Assembly (NCBI RefSeq): GCF_004000845.1
Contig: NZ_BIMA01000056.1
Location: 1 to 44,287 of the forward strand
Length of the DNA stretch: 44,287 bases
Source: Paenibacillus koleovorans NBRC 103111
GTDB taxonomy: Bacteria > Bacillota > Bacilli > Paenibacillales > NBRC-103111
Reading direction: 5' to 3'
Shown here: one piece after another, positions 6,975 to 16,399 of the stretch
Position numbering within the stretch: the first letter of the stretch is position 1
How the letters are laid out: each line of letters begins with the position of its first letter
Translations under genes and position numbers: made by a program
The notes under the pieces: generated by a model
What the model saw: only the letters and a program-made list of their open reading frames with translations
Told to the model about the DNA's origin: nothing
Databases searched by the model: none

Positions 6975-9900
6975 CTACGGCGAGTACACATAGCCTCCGC
7001 TGACAAACCCTGAGGCAAATGTATTGCCGGGAGTCAATTTGTACACGATAGCATCGTTGTCATTTAAGGGAGCGTTCAGGGAGACGGTAATCGTGCCTTC
7101 GCCCGTTTCCTCGTCAATCTGGCAAACAGCGGCAGTCGGGACGCCGTTCAGCAATATTTCATATGAAGGTGTAATGTGCTCTAGCGTCCTGTATTCAAAC
7201 TCCACACCTTGTGCCGGGTTTGTCGAATTCGTTGTGCCTGTAGCAACAGGAAGGGTTGTGAAGTGAATCGCAAAACTCATGTTGCCATCGTAGTTGTGAC
7301 TAGGCTTCCCTTCCAAGAATTCGGCATACTCCGTCTTGTACCTTCCATTTGACAAAGCAGTAGTATACCGTGCATCGCCATAACCTGTATCAGTAAAGGT
7401 GATGGTGGCAGTATAGGTTTCCGTAATTCCGCCGGACAATGCCGTTACAGTAAGGTTATAGTCGCCAACAGGAGTAGTGTTTACAGCTCTCCAATCCATC
7501 GTCCATGGTGGGGGGGTCATCTCATGTTGGGCTGCGGCAATCCCGTTCCCCATAGAATTAGTAACGACAGCCGTAGTGTAAACATTCTCTACAACCGTGG
7601 CATAAAACCCGCGATGAGCGCTTGGATTTACATAGGGATAAACCTTATTCCCTGTGAACAGCACCGGGTCATAATCCATAACCCTTACCTCATTGAACAT
7701 AACGAGGTTTGTATATTGATTTCCGCTGCTACCCACAGTAAAGCTTGCCGTATAAGTTTCCGTAGCCTTACCTAACGTAGCTGTAATAACTACAGTGTAG
7801 GTATTTCCCGGTACTAGGCCATTGGCCGTATTAAGATTTGCTGAGTTCCAGAACCAATAGCCACGTTGAGTACCCGTTGAATTAGGCGTCACTACAGCTT
7901 GATTCGAGTTATAGACTGAAATTACAGGTGCATTAGCCCCAGCAGGGACATTTACTGCGAACCAGACTCGACCGGCTGCGGTGGCACCTAACGGAGCTGT
8001 TGCCGGGTTTATCGTAATAAGCTGCCCGCTGTTTACAGGAGCAGGATTGGTGACCGTAACGACGATGGAGCTTTTTTTGCCGTATAGATTAGCCGTTATT
8101 ATAGCGGTTCCGGCTGATCTTCCTACCACCCGTCCGGCAGATGTTACAGTGGCAATGGCCGTGTTGCTGGACGACCATTCGATCTTACCGTATAACGCAT
8201 CGGAGGGTAATACCGTTGCAATAAGATCGTAATGTCCACTCACCTCAATTTCAATATCGGTCGGCTCTACTTCGATCGACTGTACGCTAATCTTGGGTAT
8301 AATTTCATAGATTTCGTCAGCCGTTTTCATGGCGAGGGGGTCGAATCTTAGGAGCATTCCCAAATTTTTGCCGTTGTCCCCTGAAGTGGTCATCTCCAAT
8401 CGGGATGTCATGAGTCTTGCAAACACATACGCAACCTTGTCATTAAAACTCGCTAATTCCGGGTCGTCCTTCGTGAACTCATACGCTGCTGCCAAGGCCG
8501 GAGCCATGGCGTCGGCCCAATATTCTTTTTGAGCTTGTAAACTTTCATTAAGATAGAGGATATCCCTGCCTGCTTCATCGTAGTTGTAATCGAAAAAGGT
8601 TTGGACCGCTTTTACAATCATGGGAGGTATTGTCTCGTCGCCTGTTAGTTTGTAATATTCTAATATGCCGGCGGTAAGTATGCCAAACTGGTACGTCATA
8701 ATACCGTAGCACTGAGAGGGGATGCTGTTCTTGCATTCGTCTACCATCACCTTTAACCATGCTCCTTCAGCGCTTTGGGTGTCTATAGCTTCCCTGATTA
8801 TCAGGCGGCTGGCATTTAGATAGTACGGGTCTCTGGTGGCTTCATAAGCCGACGAATAAAGCAGAAGCGGCCAGCCGATATACCGGTCAAAGTCAAACGT
8901 CCAATCTTTGAAATGATTAAGGCCTTTTAAGATATCCCTGTCAAAGCCGATCAATTGATCCGCAACCTTGATCGCGGACTCAAGAGCCATTCGGTCACCC
9001 GTCATCTCATAGTAACTGACCAAACCCGAGATAAAGCTGTGCCCCAAGTCTCCTTCACTGAGAATTATCGCATTGCTTCCATAACTGGGCTTTGCATTAA
9101 AGTACACGCCCACATGACCCATAGAGTGTTTGGTTTGATGACCGATTAGAGCGGGATCCCAATGCACGCGCTTAATGTCTATGTTCATCTGATGCAACGC
9201 ACCTTGCTCCGCGAGGATAAATGCGTCCTTATTGCCCGTATGAGCATAGGTTAGAAGAAGCGCTTGGGCGAGGTCGTATTCCAGGTTGCCCCAGTTGACC
9301 ACACGCTCTCCCCACCAGTCGCCGAAATTAAGCATCCCGTATGCCCTTTGTGCATCGAGGCCATTTTTATAGGTGCTGATATGATTTGCTGAAACCTCAT
9401 CCAGCTTAGTAGAAAAGTGACCGGGATCCGTACTCATAGCACCAAATACTTCGGACTGTACATACACATCCCTATCCAAATCCGCTTTCAGCGCGCTGTT
9501 CACATACTCTGTAGGAACATTGCTTGCTTCCTGCCCAAAGGCCAGCAGAAAATCATGACGCACGCTCATACCCGCAGCCAACTTATATAAGTTTTCTTGC
9601 ATATGGTAATACAGCTTATCCTTTTCCATTTGGCTGCTAGTGTCAGTCGCATAATCGCTTGTCTGGAACGGAGGCATAATATCTATGCTTATCTTATCCT
9701 GGCTGATTTTAATCTGCTGCGGGTAATTCTGCCAGAAGTACCTGGTGGCAATTGTGGTAGCAGCCGTGTCGGAGGCAAGCTCCACCCATCCGTCAGCTCT
9801 GGATCCGTACACCCCGCCTGTTACGGTATAAGAGCTGTCCTTCATCTGGGACAGAACGGCGGGAGATGTCAAATTATTCACTTCATGAACAGTACCATTT

Positions 9901-11531
9901 TCGCCGCCAATTTTAGCGGAATCAACCCCTTCCACAATAGGTATATCGAGAGTGAGAGACTTTATCTTCGTAAAGGCGGAGTTTCCATCGCTGCCGAGGG
10001 TGTATTCCAACCAAAGGAGAGGTGAGCCTTTATAAGCGTGAATACGGATTTCATACTGAGATTGAGGGAAATTATTCCTTTTATGATGTCCCTTGACATA
10101 AATTGTGGCACGAACAGGCCCTGTTGACTCTACCCGCACTTCTTCAGCTGCGCCTATGGATGTAAAAATATTTCCGTTTTCGATGGTGACAGAAGCCTTT
10201 CCATTCTGTGTTATGGGATTTCCTGAATAAGTTCCGCTGCCTGTCAAATCCATCCATATTTTTCCGGGAATACTGATGTTTTGGGGATCGATTTGGACTT
10301 TCAGGTAATCGGTATTAATTTCATATACGCTGTTCGTCACAGTCACTAGGCTGCCGGAAGATTCATTCTCAACACTCAGACCGTACTGCAAGGTATAATT
10401 TTTCGTTGCTCCCGCCGTTATATCGGTTATGAACTCGACCTCAAGCCATCTGACAGAACCGTCGTCCCATCGCCCTAACACGGAGGTCTGTGCAAGGACG
10501 GGGGCATACACACTATCGACAACTCTCACGTAATTATCGCTGTAAAGCGTTCCTTCAGCAAAGGGTACGCTGGTGCGAGTCGGCCACTTCGTCAGGTCAC
10601 TATCCGAGTTGTTTACTATAGGAAGTGCGATTGTATGCGTACCAGCAACAGTTCCAGAATGAACCGGAAGACTGGCGGTTACCGTATGCGGTCCTGAAGT
10701 AACTGGATTTCCGTCAAGATCGGTTGTTTTGATTGTCCAGGAGTAAGTCTCCGTTGGCTCAAAGTCAAACCAGTCAATACGGTGCAGCCGCCCTTCCGTA
10801 TTAAAGGGAAGGATTAGGGTGCCGCTCAGGCTGCCCCCGGTGATTTCTATTGTGCCCGTGGCTGCCCATGAAGTGGTCCACGTAAAGCGAATGGCCGTTT
10901 TCCCGTCCGTTCTGTAAGGGAAACCCGGCTGATACACAGCAGCCACATCGTCGATCGAGTATCCTCTTTTAGTTGCGTCGGGCTTAACTTCGGTAAAAAC
11001 GAACCCGGCGACACGGGCTTGAGCACCATTCGCGTCTACCACCACACTATCGCCTTCGTTGAAATTCTCAGGCGTCTCAGTGAAGTATAGATAATAACGG
11101 TTGTCCGGATAAGGCGCACTGAACGCAGCTTTAACCACACCGTTCAATTTCAGCGACAGGGTAGGATCTGTACCCTCCGCAGCTATGATCACCACTCCAA
11201 AGTAATACTGCCCTTCCGGGGCTTCGACTCCTATACTGCCAGTCCCCGTAGCGTTAAGTAATCTTTCTCCGGAATAGCCGTTATACCGTGAAAAGTTAAT
11301 CATATTCCATTCATTGAAGGGGGTTGGAACGACATTTTCTGGATCTTTCAAAATCTCGTCAATATAGGTAAAAGAATCGGTATAGTCCAGCTCCCACGAT
11401 AGGGAAGGAGTCGCGTTTGCGGTGATCGTAAGTCCGCTCGAATAATTGAACAGCATTCCTAGAGCTAGAAGGATTGAAATAAATCGTCCAATTCTAGTCC
11501 TTATTAAGCGTTTCTTAATCATAATAATCAT
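6975..11531 (-). CDS. Exported PcRGLX/YetA-type polysaccharide lyase with Big2 and Ig-like domains (1518 aa)
   Basis: A large secreted protein. Residues 1-40 form a signal peptide (MIIMIKKRL..., cleavage near ITANA). An N-terminal beta-sandwich, possibly carbohydrate-binding, covers about 45-185, and an Ig-like stretch about 190-300. The core, about 300-1060, matches the PcRGLX/YetA family: RIFT barrel (SVPFAEGTL, RWDDGSVRWLEV), central beta-sandwich (STGPVRATI, IRIHAYKGSPLLWLEY) and alpha/alpha toroid (YGMLNFGDWWGE, GHVGVYF, YYEMTGDRMALESA). A Big2 domain follows at about 1080-1165 (SVQSIEVEPTDIEI...SSSNTAIATV), then further beta domains to 1518. Fungal PcRGLX is an exo-rhamnogalacturonan lyase; whether this copy acts on rhamnogalacturonan is inferred. 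No SLH, LPXTG or dockerin anchor is seen. It is divergent from the AraC-type regulator and homologous to the cytoplasmic protein at 19117-21345. AGGAGG precedes the ATG. Confidence 0.88.
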   Translation of the reverse strand: MIIMIKKRLIRTRIGRFISILLALGMLFNYSSGLTITANATPSLSWELDYTDSFTYIDEILKDPENVVPTPFNEWNMINFSRYNGYSGERLLNATGTGSIGVEAPEGQYYFGVVIIAAEGTDPTLSLKLNGVVKAAFSAPYPDNRYYLYFTETPENFNEGDSVVVDANGAQARVAGFVFTEVKPDATKRGYSIDDVAAVYQPGFPYRTDGKTAIRFTWTTSWAATGTIEITGGSLSGTLILPFNTEGRLHRIDWFDFEPTETYSWTIKTTDLDGNPVTSGPHTVTASLPVHSGTVAGTHTIALPIVNNSDSDLTKWPTRTSVPFAEGTLYSDNYVRVVDSVYAPVLAQTSVLGRWDDGSVRWLEVEFITDITAGATKNYTLQYGLSVENESSGSLVTVTNSVYEINTDYLKVQIDPQNISIPGKIWMDLTGSGTYSGNPITQNGKASVTIENGNIFTSIGAAEEVRVESTGPVRATIYVKGHHKRNNFPQSQYEIRIHAYKGSPLLWLEYTLGSDGNSAFTKIKSLTLDIPIVEGVDSAKIGGENGTVHEVNNLTSPAVLSQMKDSSYTVTGGVYGSRADGWVELASDTAATTIATRYFWQNYPQQIKISQDKISIDIMPPFQTSDYATDTSSQMEKDKLYYHMQENLYKLAAGMSVRHDFLLAFGQEASNVPTEYVNSALKADLDRDVYVQSEVFGAMSTDPGHFSTKLDEVSANHISTYKNGLDAQRAYGMLNFGDWWGERVVNWGNLEYDLAQALLLTYAHTGNKDAFILAEQGALHQMNIDIKRVHWDPALIGHQTKHSMGHVGVYFNAKPSYGSNAIILSEGDLGHSFISGLVSYYEMTGDRMALESAIKVADQLIGFDRDILKGLNHFKDWTFDFDRYIGWPLLLYSSAYEATRDPYYLNASRLIIREAIDTQSAEGAWLKVMVDECKNSIPSQCYGIMTYQFGILTAGILEYYKLTGDETIPPMIVKAVQTFFDYNYDEAGRDILYLNESLQAQKEYWADAMAPALAAAYEFTKDDPELASFNDKVAYVFARLMTSRLEMTTSGDNGKNLGMLLRFDPLAMKTADEIYEIIPKISVQSIEVEPTDIEIEVSGHYDLIATVLPSDALYGKIEWSSSNTAIATVTSAGRVVGRSAGTAIITANLYGKKSSIVVTVTNPAPVNSGQLITINPATAPLGATAAGRVWFAVNVPAGANAPVISVYNSNQAVVTPNSTGTQRGYWFWNSANLNTANGLVPGNTYTVVITATLGKATETYTASFTVGSSGNQYTNLVMFNEVRVMDYDPVLFTGNKVYPYVNPSAHRGFYATVVENVYTTAVVTNSMGNGIAAAQHEMTPPPWTMDWRAVNTTPVGDYNLTVTALSGGITETYTATITFTDTGYGDARYTTALSNGRYKTEYAEFLEGKPSHNYDGNMSFAIHFTTLPVATGTTNSTNPAQGVEFEYRTLEHITPSYEILLNGVPTAAVCQIDEETGEGTITVSLNAPLNDNDAIVYKLTPGNTFASGFVSGGYVYSP

Positions 11532-11628
11532 CTTACCTCTGCCTCCTATGAATTATTTTTTCGCTTGCTACTTTTAACAAGCCTTAAGCAGCTATTGTCA
11601 CCTCCTCCTCCCTTAGATGTGTTTGTTG

Positions 11629-11642
11629 TGTAAGCGATGTCA
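11629..11642. promoter_or_regulatory. Candidate cre site (CcpA) in the divergent promoter region
   Basis: TGTAAGCGATGTCA matches the catabolite-responsive element consensus TGNAARCGNWWWCA at all but one position. It lies between the exported lyase and the regulator gene, about 90 bases upstream of the lyase start and just downstream of a possible lyase promoter (TTGATT-17-TAAGTT on the minus strand). This placement would let CcpA block transcription when preferred sugars are present. Confidence 0.65.
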
Positions 11643-11677
11643 TGATTAACTTACAAGCAGACCGACATGAAATCAAT

Positions 11678-11741
11678 CATTCAAATTCCACACGGATAGT
11701 GAAAATTCCACAATCCCTATGTTTGAAAAACGTCCAATTCC
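11678..11741 (-). promoter_or_regulatory. Candidate AraC-type operator: GTGGAATTT direct repeats
   Basis: On the minus strand two copies of GTGGAATTT (at 11710-11702 and 11690-11682) are 20 bases apart, which is two helical turns, and a third GGAATT lies at 11741-11736. The promoter-proximal copy reads GTGGAATTTGAATG and closely resembles the repeats upstream of the importer operon at 14394-14440. Direct repeats next to the -35 region are typical of AraC-family activator sites. Assignment to the neighbouring regulator is inference. Confidence 0.5.
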
Positions 11742-11820
11742 GTATACTGACGGCATTGAACGCTTTTTCGACAGTTAAATTCTTTGTTAACAGATTATTG
11801 TATATTTGCAGAAAACTATA

Positions 11821-11850
11821 TTGACTTCTTGTGTCCCCGTATTCTATATT
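11821..11850 (+). promoter_or_regulatory. Probable sigma-A promoter of the AraC-type regulator
   Basis: TTGACT (11821-11826), an 18-base spacer and TATATT (11845-11850), about 115 bases upstream of the regulator start. The rest of the 433-base gap 11532-11964 holds the cre site and the operator repeats listed separately. Confidence 0.55.
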
Positions 11851-11964
11851 GGCACAAAGAATCCACAAAACAACTGGTGAAGGTTCCGAATGGCAAGGGT
11901 TCAATCATGGGGGAAGAACTTGATTGGAGTTCGCTTTTGATCTTTTTCCAGGGGGTGCATCGAG

Positions 11965-14268
11965 ATGAAGAATAGAAGGCTGCACGTGCATTTTCCAAAT
12001 ACGAGCAGTGTTTTTTTTAAGCTCTTGAGTTCATTTATTGTTTTAATCTTGGTTCCAATCCTTATCTTTGGAAGTTTGGCTTATTTTCTTTTCACGAATG
12101 CGCTTCAAGAGGAAGTGAAAAAGAACAACGATATCTTGTTGAAGCATGTTTATGTCAACATTGAGCAGAAAATGGAGGAAGTCAAGCAAACTTTGTATCA
12201 AATTTCGTTGACCGTTGATGTCGATTCCGGCAATCCATTGAAATTGCTTGACGTTACCAAAACATTAAATCGCATCAAGGGTACGCAATCTTTTATTGAC
12301 GATGTGTACGTTTATTATAAGGATAAGAATTGGATTATCACGGAGTCGGGTTTATATTATCCGGATTATTTCTTCAACTATGTGTATAAACCCGAAATGA
12401 ATGATCAAGAACAACTGCTGCAGAAATTGCAGGATCGAAATGTCTTTCAAGATCTGGGCACCTTCAGGCTGAAAGACGGGTCTGGGAAAGGCAACCGTTA
12501 TATCGTTGTTTTATTGTCGTTTCCCCTTTACAACGATGAGATCAGGGGGACCATTGTCGTCTTAATTAACGAGAATAAATTTGTATCCATGATTAATTCC
12601 GTGAATCCAACGGACGCTCAAACCGGATTTTATATCTTAAACGATCAGCTTCAACCGATCATTGAATCGGATACGAACCCATTTGTTGAACAATTCTCGG
12701 AACGGCAGATGCAGGTTTTTTTTAATGAGACTTTGGTTGAAACCCCTTCCAATCGAGCTCGATATAACGATTACTTCGTTTCCCAGTTTCATTCCAATGT
12801 AACGGATTGGAAATATATCGCGTTTTCGTCGGCGGCACATGTTTTAAAGCCGGTTTTCTTTTTACGAAATTGGATGGTGATCACCAGTTTATTCCTACTT
12901 AGTTTAGGCGTTATGCTGTCCATCTTCCTGGCTAAAAACTTATACAAGCCGATCGGTGAAATCGTGAGGTCGTTCCAATTCGATAAGTCCGGGGCGGATT
13001 GGAAAAAGGAGAAAAAAATAAGCGAATTGGAGTTGATCTCGAACCACATCCATTACATTACGGATCGAAATCAACAGCTGATGCAAAGCGAAACGGAGCA
13101 TATTTCACTTTTGAAGGATTATTATGCGAAAACGATGATCCTGGGCATACCGGAAGAACGGATGAAGGTCAGGCCAGTCTCGGCGGCAGGCTCTAAGTAT
13201 CCGTACTTTTCGGTTATCGCGGTCAAGATCGAGATGACCGATCCTTCAAGCACCACTTTCCAACAAATGAATTTTAATAGCCGCATTATCGAAGTGTTTA
13301 ATCAGACATTGAACAACGAAGACGATATCTCTTGCATGGTAACGAATATAGGCAGAAATCAAATTTCCATTTTGGCCAATTATGAAAAAGAAGACTATCT
13401 CGCTCTGAAATTGCAGGCGGCCATGAAGGGAATTTCCGAATTGCCTGAAAACTTTCGCTGTACCATTGCACTAGGCATAGGAAGACCGTGTGAGGATTTA
13501 ATGACCGTGAACCGATCTTACGAAGAAGCGCTGGAAGCCTTAAATTACCGTGAACTGGACAAAACGATCCAGCTTATTCAACATAGAGACATCAACTTCG
13601 TACAAAAGTTTGTGGATTATCCGATCGATCTGGAACAGAAAATCATTGGAAACGTCCTTTCCGGCGATTATGTCAAGCTCGAGCAGGTATTGAATGAAAT
13701 CATAGACAGGAATAGACAGGCCATTAAGACCTATCAGCTCTTGAACGATCTGTACAACACCCTAATGGCTACGGCAAACAAAATCATCCAAAGGAGCAGC
13801 GTCAATAACGAAGAAGTGTTTGACGAAGCCGTCATCAGCATTTACATGAACAAAGAAATAGTGAGCCTGGACAGCATGAAGGACTTAGTCTTTGGCATCT
13901 ACCGGTATATGATCGAAACGTTGTACGGGAAAAAGGAGAGCAAGAACGACGAATTAAAGAATCAGATGATTCTTTATATCGGATCCCATTATCACAGCGA
14001 TATTTCTTTGACCACACTTGCCGATCATTTTAAATTGAATCCCAAATATTTGAGCCGCTATTTTAAAGACCAGACCGGCGTTAATTTTGTCCAATATGTC
14101 AATCAGGTGCGTATTGAACATGCCAAAGAGCTGCTGCTTAAAGAAAAAAATCTCCATATTGACGAGATTGGGGAAAAAGTCGGCTACTTGAACAAAAATA
14201 CTTTTATTACCACCTTCAAAAAACAGGAAGGGATGACGCCTGGGAAATTCAGAGACATCTCGTCTTGA
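11965..14268 (+). CDS. Membrane-anchored AraC family sensor-regulator
   Basis: A 767-aa one-component regulator. Transmembrane helices at about 18-43 and 300-322 flank an extracellular sensor of about 255 residues with a Cache-like pattern (DDVYVYYKDKNWIITESG). A short HAMP-like linker (KNLYKPIGEIVRSF) leads to a cytoplasmic region resembling the degenerate GGDEF-like module seen in this regulator type (SRIIEVFNQTLNN, CTIALGIG, RSYEEALEALNYR). The last ~100 residues are a double helix-turn-helix (ISLTTLADHFKLNPKYLSRYF and IDEIGEKVGYLNKNTFITTF). Such proteins in Paenibacillus and Bacillus sense extracellular oligosaccharides or binding-protein complexes and activate adjacent uptake operons. 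It sits between the exported lyase and the importer, so it very probably controls both. ATG 11965 follows GGGGGTG. Confidence 0.92.
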   Translation: MKNRRLHVHFPNTSSVFFKLLSSFIVLILVPILIFGSLAYFLFTNALQEEVKKNNDILLKHVYVNIEQKMEEVKQTLYQISLTVDVDSGNPLKLLDVTKTLNRIKGTQSFIDDVYVYYKDKNWIITESGLYYPDYFFNYVYKPEMNDQEQLLQKLQDRNVFQDLGTFRLKDGSGKGNRYIVVLLSFPLYNDEIRGTIVVLINENKFVSMINSVNPTDAQTGFYILNDQLQPIIESDTNPFVEQFSERQMQVFFNETLVETPSNRARYNDYFVSQFHSNVTDWKYIAFSSAAHVLKPVFFLRNWMVITSLFLLSLGVMLSIFLAKNLYKPIGEIVRSFQFDKSGADWKKEKKISELELISNHIHYITDRNQQLMQSETEHISLLKDYYAKTMILGIPEERMKVRPVSAAGSKYPYFSVIAVKIEMTDPSSTTFQQMNFNSRIIEVFNQTLNNEDDISCMVTNIGRNQISILANYEKEDYLALKLQAAMKGISELPENFRCTIALGIGRPCEDLMTVNRSYEEALEALNYRELDKTIQLIQHRDINFVQKFVDYPIDLEQKIIGNVLSGDYVKLEQVLNEIIDRNRQAIKTYQLLNDLYNTLMATANKIIQRSSVNNEEVFDEAVISIYMNKEIVSLDSMKDLVFGIYRYMIETLYGKKESKNDELKNQMILYIGSHYHSDISLTTLADHFKLNPKYLSRYFKDQTGVNFVQYVNQVRIEHAKELLLKEKNLHIDEIGEKVGYLNKNTFITTFKKQEGMTPGKFRDISS

Positions 14269-14270
14269 TA

Positions 14271-14297
14271 AACAGCCCCGCATTGCGGGGCTGTTTT
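14271..14297 (+). terminator. Terminator after the AraC-type regulator
   Basis: AACAGCCCCGC pairs with GCGGGGCTGTT around ATT, followed by TTTTAATTTT. It separates the regulator from the importer operon, which therefore needs its own promoter. Confidence 0.92.
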
Positions 14298-14393
14298 AAT
14301 TTTGCCGGGGGCTGTTGCGGAGCAAATGTAGAAAATGAGTGTCGCAGAAAAAACATGACCGACTGTGTAAGGAGACCGTTTACCCAGAATGTA

Positions 14394-14452
14394 GAATTTG
14401 AATTCCCGTTGGAAATTGAATGCTTGAATCGAATTGAAACCGCTTTTATGAT
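14394..14452 (+). promoter_or_regulatory. Promoter/operator of the importer-catabolic operon, with direct repeats and cre-like site
   Basis: Three GAATTTGAAT-like half-sites are spaced 18-19 bases apart: GAATTTGAAT (14394), GAAATTGAAT (14412) and GAATTGAAAC (14431). They run up to and across a promoter, TTGAAT (14424-14429), 17 bases, TATGAT (14447-14452). A cre-like TGAAACCGCTTTTA (14435-14448; two mismatches to consensus) overlaps the spacer and -10, and AAACCG/CGGTTT form an inverted repeat around the -10. The layout fits an AraC-type activator upstream with CcpA or a LacI-type repressor occluding RNA polymerase. Confidence 0.55.
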
Positions 14453-14534
14453 CGGTTTAACAAACAGTTGACAGATCCAACACGATGCGAAAAAGAAGAC
14501 ATTCGAATGGTTGCGATCAAGAGAGGGCGATGAA

Positions 14535-15440
14535 TTGAAACAAACCTTACGTTTAATCAAAAGAGACCGCTTGCTTTTGTTCATGCTGCTTCCCGGAATC
14601 CTTTATTTTCTAATTTTTAAGTATGCCCCCATGTATGGAGTCCTCATTGCCTTTCAAAGATACAATCTGTACAAAGGCATTTTTCACAGCGAGTGGGTGG
14701 GATTCAAGTACTTTATTGAGTTTTTTCAAGGGCCGGATATGTGGCGGCTGATCCGAAATACGCTACTCATCAATGTGTATCAACTCCTGTTTGCCTTCCC
14801 AGCCCCGATTATTTTAGCGCTTGCTTTCAATGAATTGAGAAATGCCTGGTTCAAAAAGATTAGTCAGACGATCAGTTTTTTGCCGCATTTTATTTCTATC
14901 GTTGTCATTGCCGGACTTGTCGTCAATTTTCTTTCGCCATCCACCGGGCTCGTGAACAAACTTTTGGGCCTATTCGGTGTCAATCCGATTTCGTTTCTTA
15001 TGATTCCAGATTATTTCAGGACCATATTCATCAGCATGGGCATATGGAAATCGGTCGGATGGGGTACGATCATTTACTTAGCGGCGATAGCGGGGATTAA
15101 TCCGGAACTGTATGAAGCCGCTTCCATAGATGGAGCCAGTAAGCTTAAAAAAGTTTGGTATGTTACGCTCCCGGGAATTTTACCTGTCATCGTCATCTTA
15201 CTCATTTTGCAATTGGGCGATATCCTGAGCGTCGGCGCTGAATCCATCATTCTGTTATACAATCCGGTCACGTATGAAACGGCCGATGTGCTGTCGACAT
15301 ACGTTTACCGCAGAGGGTTGATTTCCGGCGAGTTCAGCTTCGCAGCAGCGGTCGACTTGTTTAATTCCGTCGTAGGTCTCATTCTCGTGTTCACGGCGAA
15401 CAAAATCAGCAAAAAAGTAACGGAAACTAGTATATGGTAA
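14535..15440 (+). CDS. ABC sugar transporter permease, LplB type
   Basis: A ~301-aa integral membrane protein, first gene of the long operon. It has the N-terminal helix LLLFMLLPGILYFLIFKYAPMYG characteristic of the LplB/YteP permease group, six predicted helices, and the cytoplasmic EAA loop that docks the ATPase (YEAASIDGASKLKKVWYVTLPG). With the following permease and lipoprotein it forms a CUT1-type oligosaccharide importer. The start is taken as TTG 14535 because GAGAGGG lies eight bases upstream; TTG 14511, in frame, would add eight residues. No ATPase gene is nearby, so a shared MsmX-type ATPase encoded elsewhere is expected. Confidence 0.9.
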   Translation: MKQTLRLIKRDRLLLFMLLPGILYFLIFKYAPMYGVLIAFQRYNLYKGIFHSEWVGFKYFIEFFQGPDMWRLIRNTLLINVYQLLFAFPAPIILALAFNELRNAWFKKISQTISFLPHFISIVVIAGLVVNFLSPSTGLVNKLLGLFGVNPISFLMIPDYFRTIFISMGIWKSVGWGTIIYLAAIAGINPELYEAASIDGASKLKKVWYVTLPGILPVIVILLILQLGDILSVGAESIILLYNPVTYETADVLSTYVYRRGLISGEFSFAAAVDLFNSVVGLILVFTANKISKKVTETSIW

Positions 15441-15461
15441 ACCAGGTGGAGGGCACATCCA

Positions 15462-16343
15462 ATGAAAATCGCCGATAGCTGGGGAGACCGAATCTTTGCC
15501 AATGTTTCGCGGATCCTCGTTTGGTTCGTCGTGATCGTTACCTTATATCCGTTTCTATACGTTTTCTCGTCCTCAATCAGCGATCCGACAGCGGTATTGA
15601 AAAATAAAATCTTTTTATGGCCGGTCGGCTTCAGCTTGAAGGCGTACAAAACCATATTAAGTTACCCGGAATTAAGAATCGGATATGCGAACACCGTCTT
15701 CTATACCGTGGTCGGAACGGCAATCAATATGTTGCTTACTTGCTTAATGGCTTATCCGCTCTCCAGGAAGAATCTCGTATTCCGCAAACCATTCATGATC
15801 ATGATTACATTCACGCTTGTGTTTTCCGGCGGTTTGATTCCTACCTTCTTGATTGTGAAGTCGCTTGGCATGGTGGATACTTATTGGGCGCTCTTGATTC
15901 CAGGCGCCGTCAGTACATGGAACGTCATTCTGATGAAGACCTTCTTTGAAAACTTGCCCAAAGAGCTGGAAGAAGCGGCCACGATCGATGGCGCGTCGTC
16001 GATGCATATTTTGTTTCGCATCCTATTGCCGTTATCCATGCCCGCTTTCGTAACGATTGCCTTGTTTTATGCCGTCGGTCACTGGAACAGCTATTTTCCG
16101 GCAATGATCTATTTGCAGAGTGAGCACTTGTATCCCGTGCAATTATTTTTGCGAAAGATCGTATTGCTGGGACAAACGGCCGATATCACGGGGGGGCAGG
16201 GCATGGGCACGGAGACGATCCTTATGGCGGAACCACTCAAATATGCAACCATCATGATCGTTGCTTTGCCGATCATCCTCGTATACCCGTTTATCCAGAA
16301 ATATTTTGTCAAAGGCGCCATGATCGGATCGCTGAAAGGGTGA
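15462..16343 (+). CDS. ABC sugar transporter permease, LplC/YtcP type
   Basis: A 293-aa permease, partner of the preceding gene (21-base gap). It begins with a hydrophobic helix (ILVWFVVIVTLYPFLYVFSSSIS), has the typical LplC-group sequence MIMITFTLVFSGGLIPTFLIV, and carries the EAA loop EEAATIDGASSMHILFRILLPLSMP. Five or six membrane helices are visible. AGGTGGAGGG precedes the ATG. The pair would form the membrane channel of a carbohydrate importer for the oligosaccharides released by the exported lyase, which is inferred from gene order. Confidence 0.92.
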   Translation: MKIADSWGDRIFANVSRILVWFVVIVTLYPFLYVFSSSISDPTAVLKNKIFLWPVGFSLKAYKTILSYPELRIGYANTVFYTVVGTAINMLLTCLMAYPLSRKNLVFRKPFMIMITFTLVFSGGLIPTFLIVKSLGMVDTYWALLIPGAVSTWNVILMKTFFENLPKELEEAATIDGASSMHILFRILLPLSMPAFVTIALFYAVGHWNSYFPAMIYLQSEHLYPVQLFLRKIVLLGQTADITGGQGMGTETILMAEPLKYATIMIVALPIILVYPFIQKYFVKGAMIGSLKG

Positions 16344-16399
16344 AGAAGCGCAAGCTTTTTACCATAAATCTCGAAAAAATTTTAGGAGGGGTTCGAAAA

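Noticed and set aside
11540-11640. Possible leader peptide (GTGACAATAGCTGCTTAA) in front of the exported lyase
   Set aside because: The GGAGGAGG motif abuts the GTG without proper spacing and the frame has only five codons; no support for translation.
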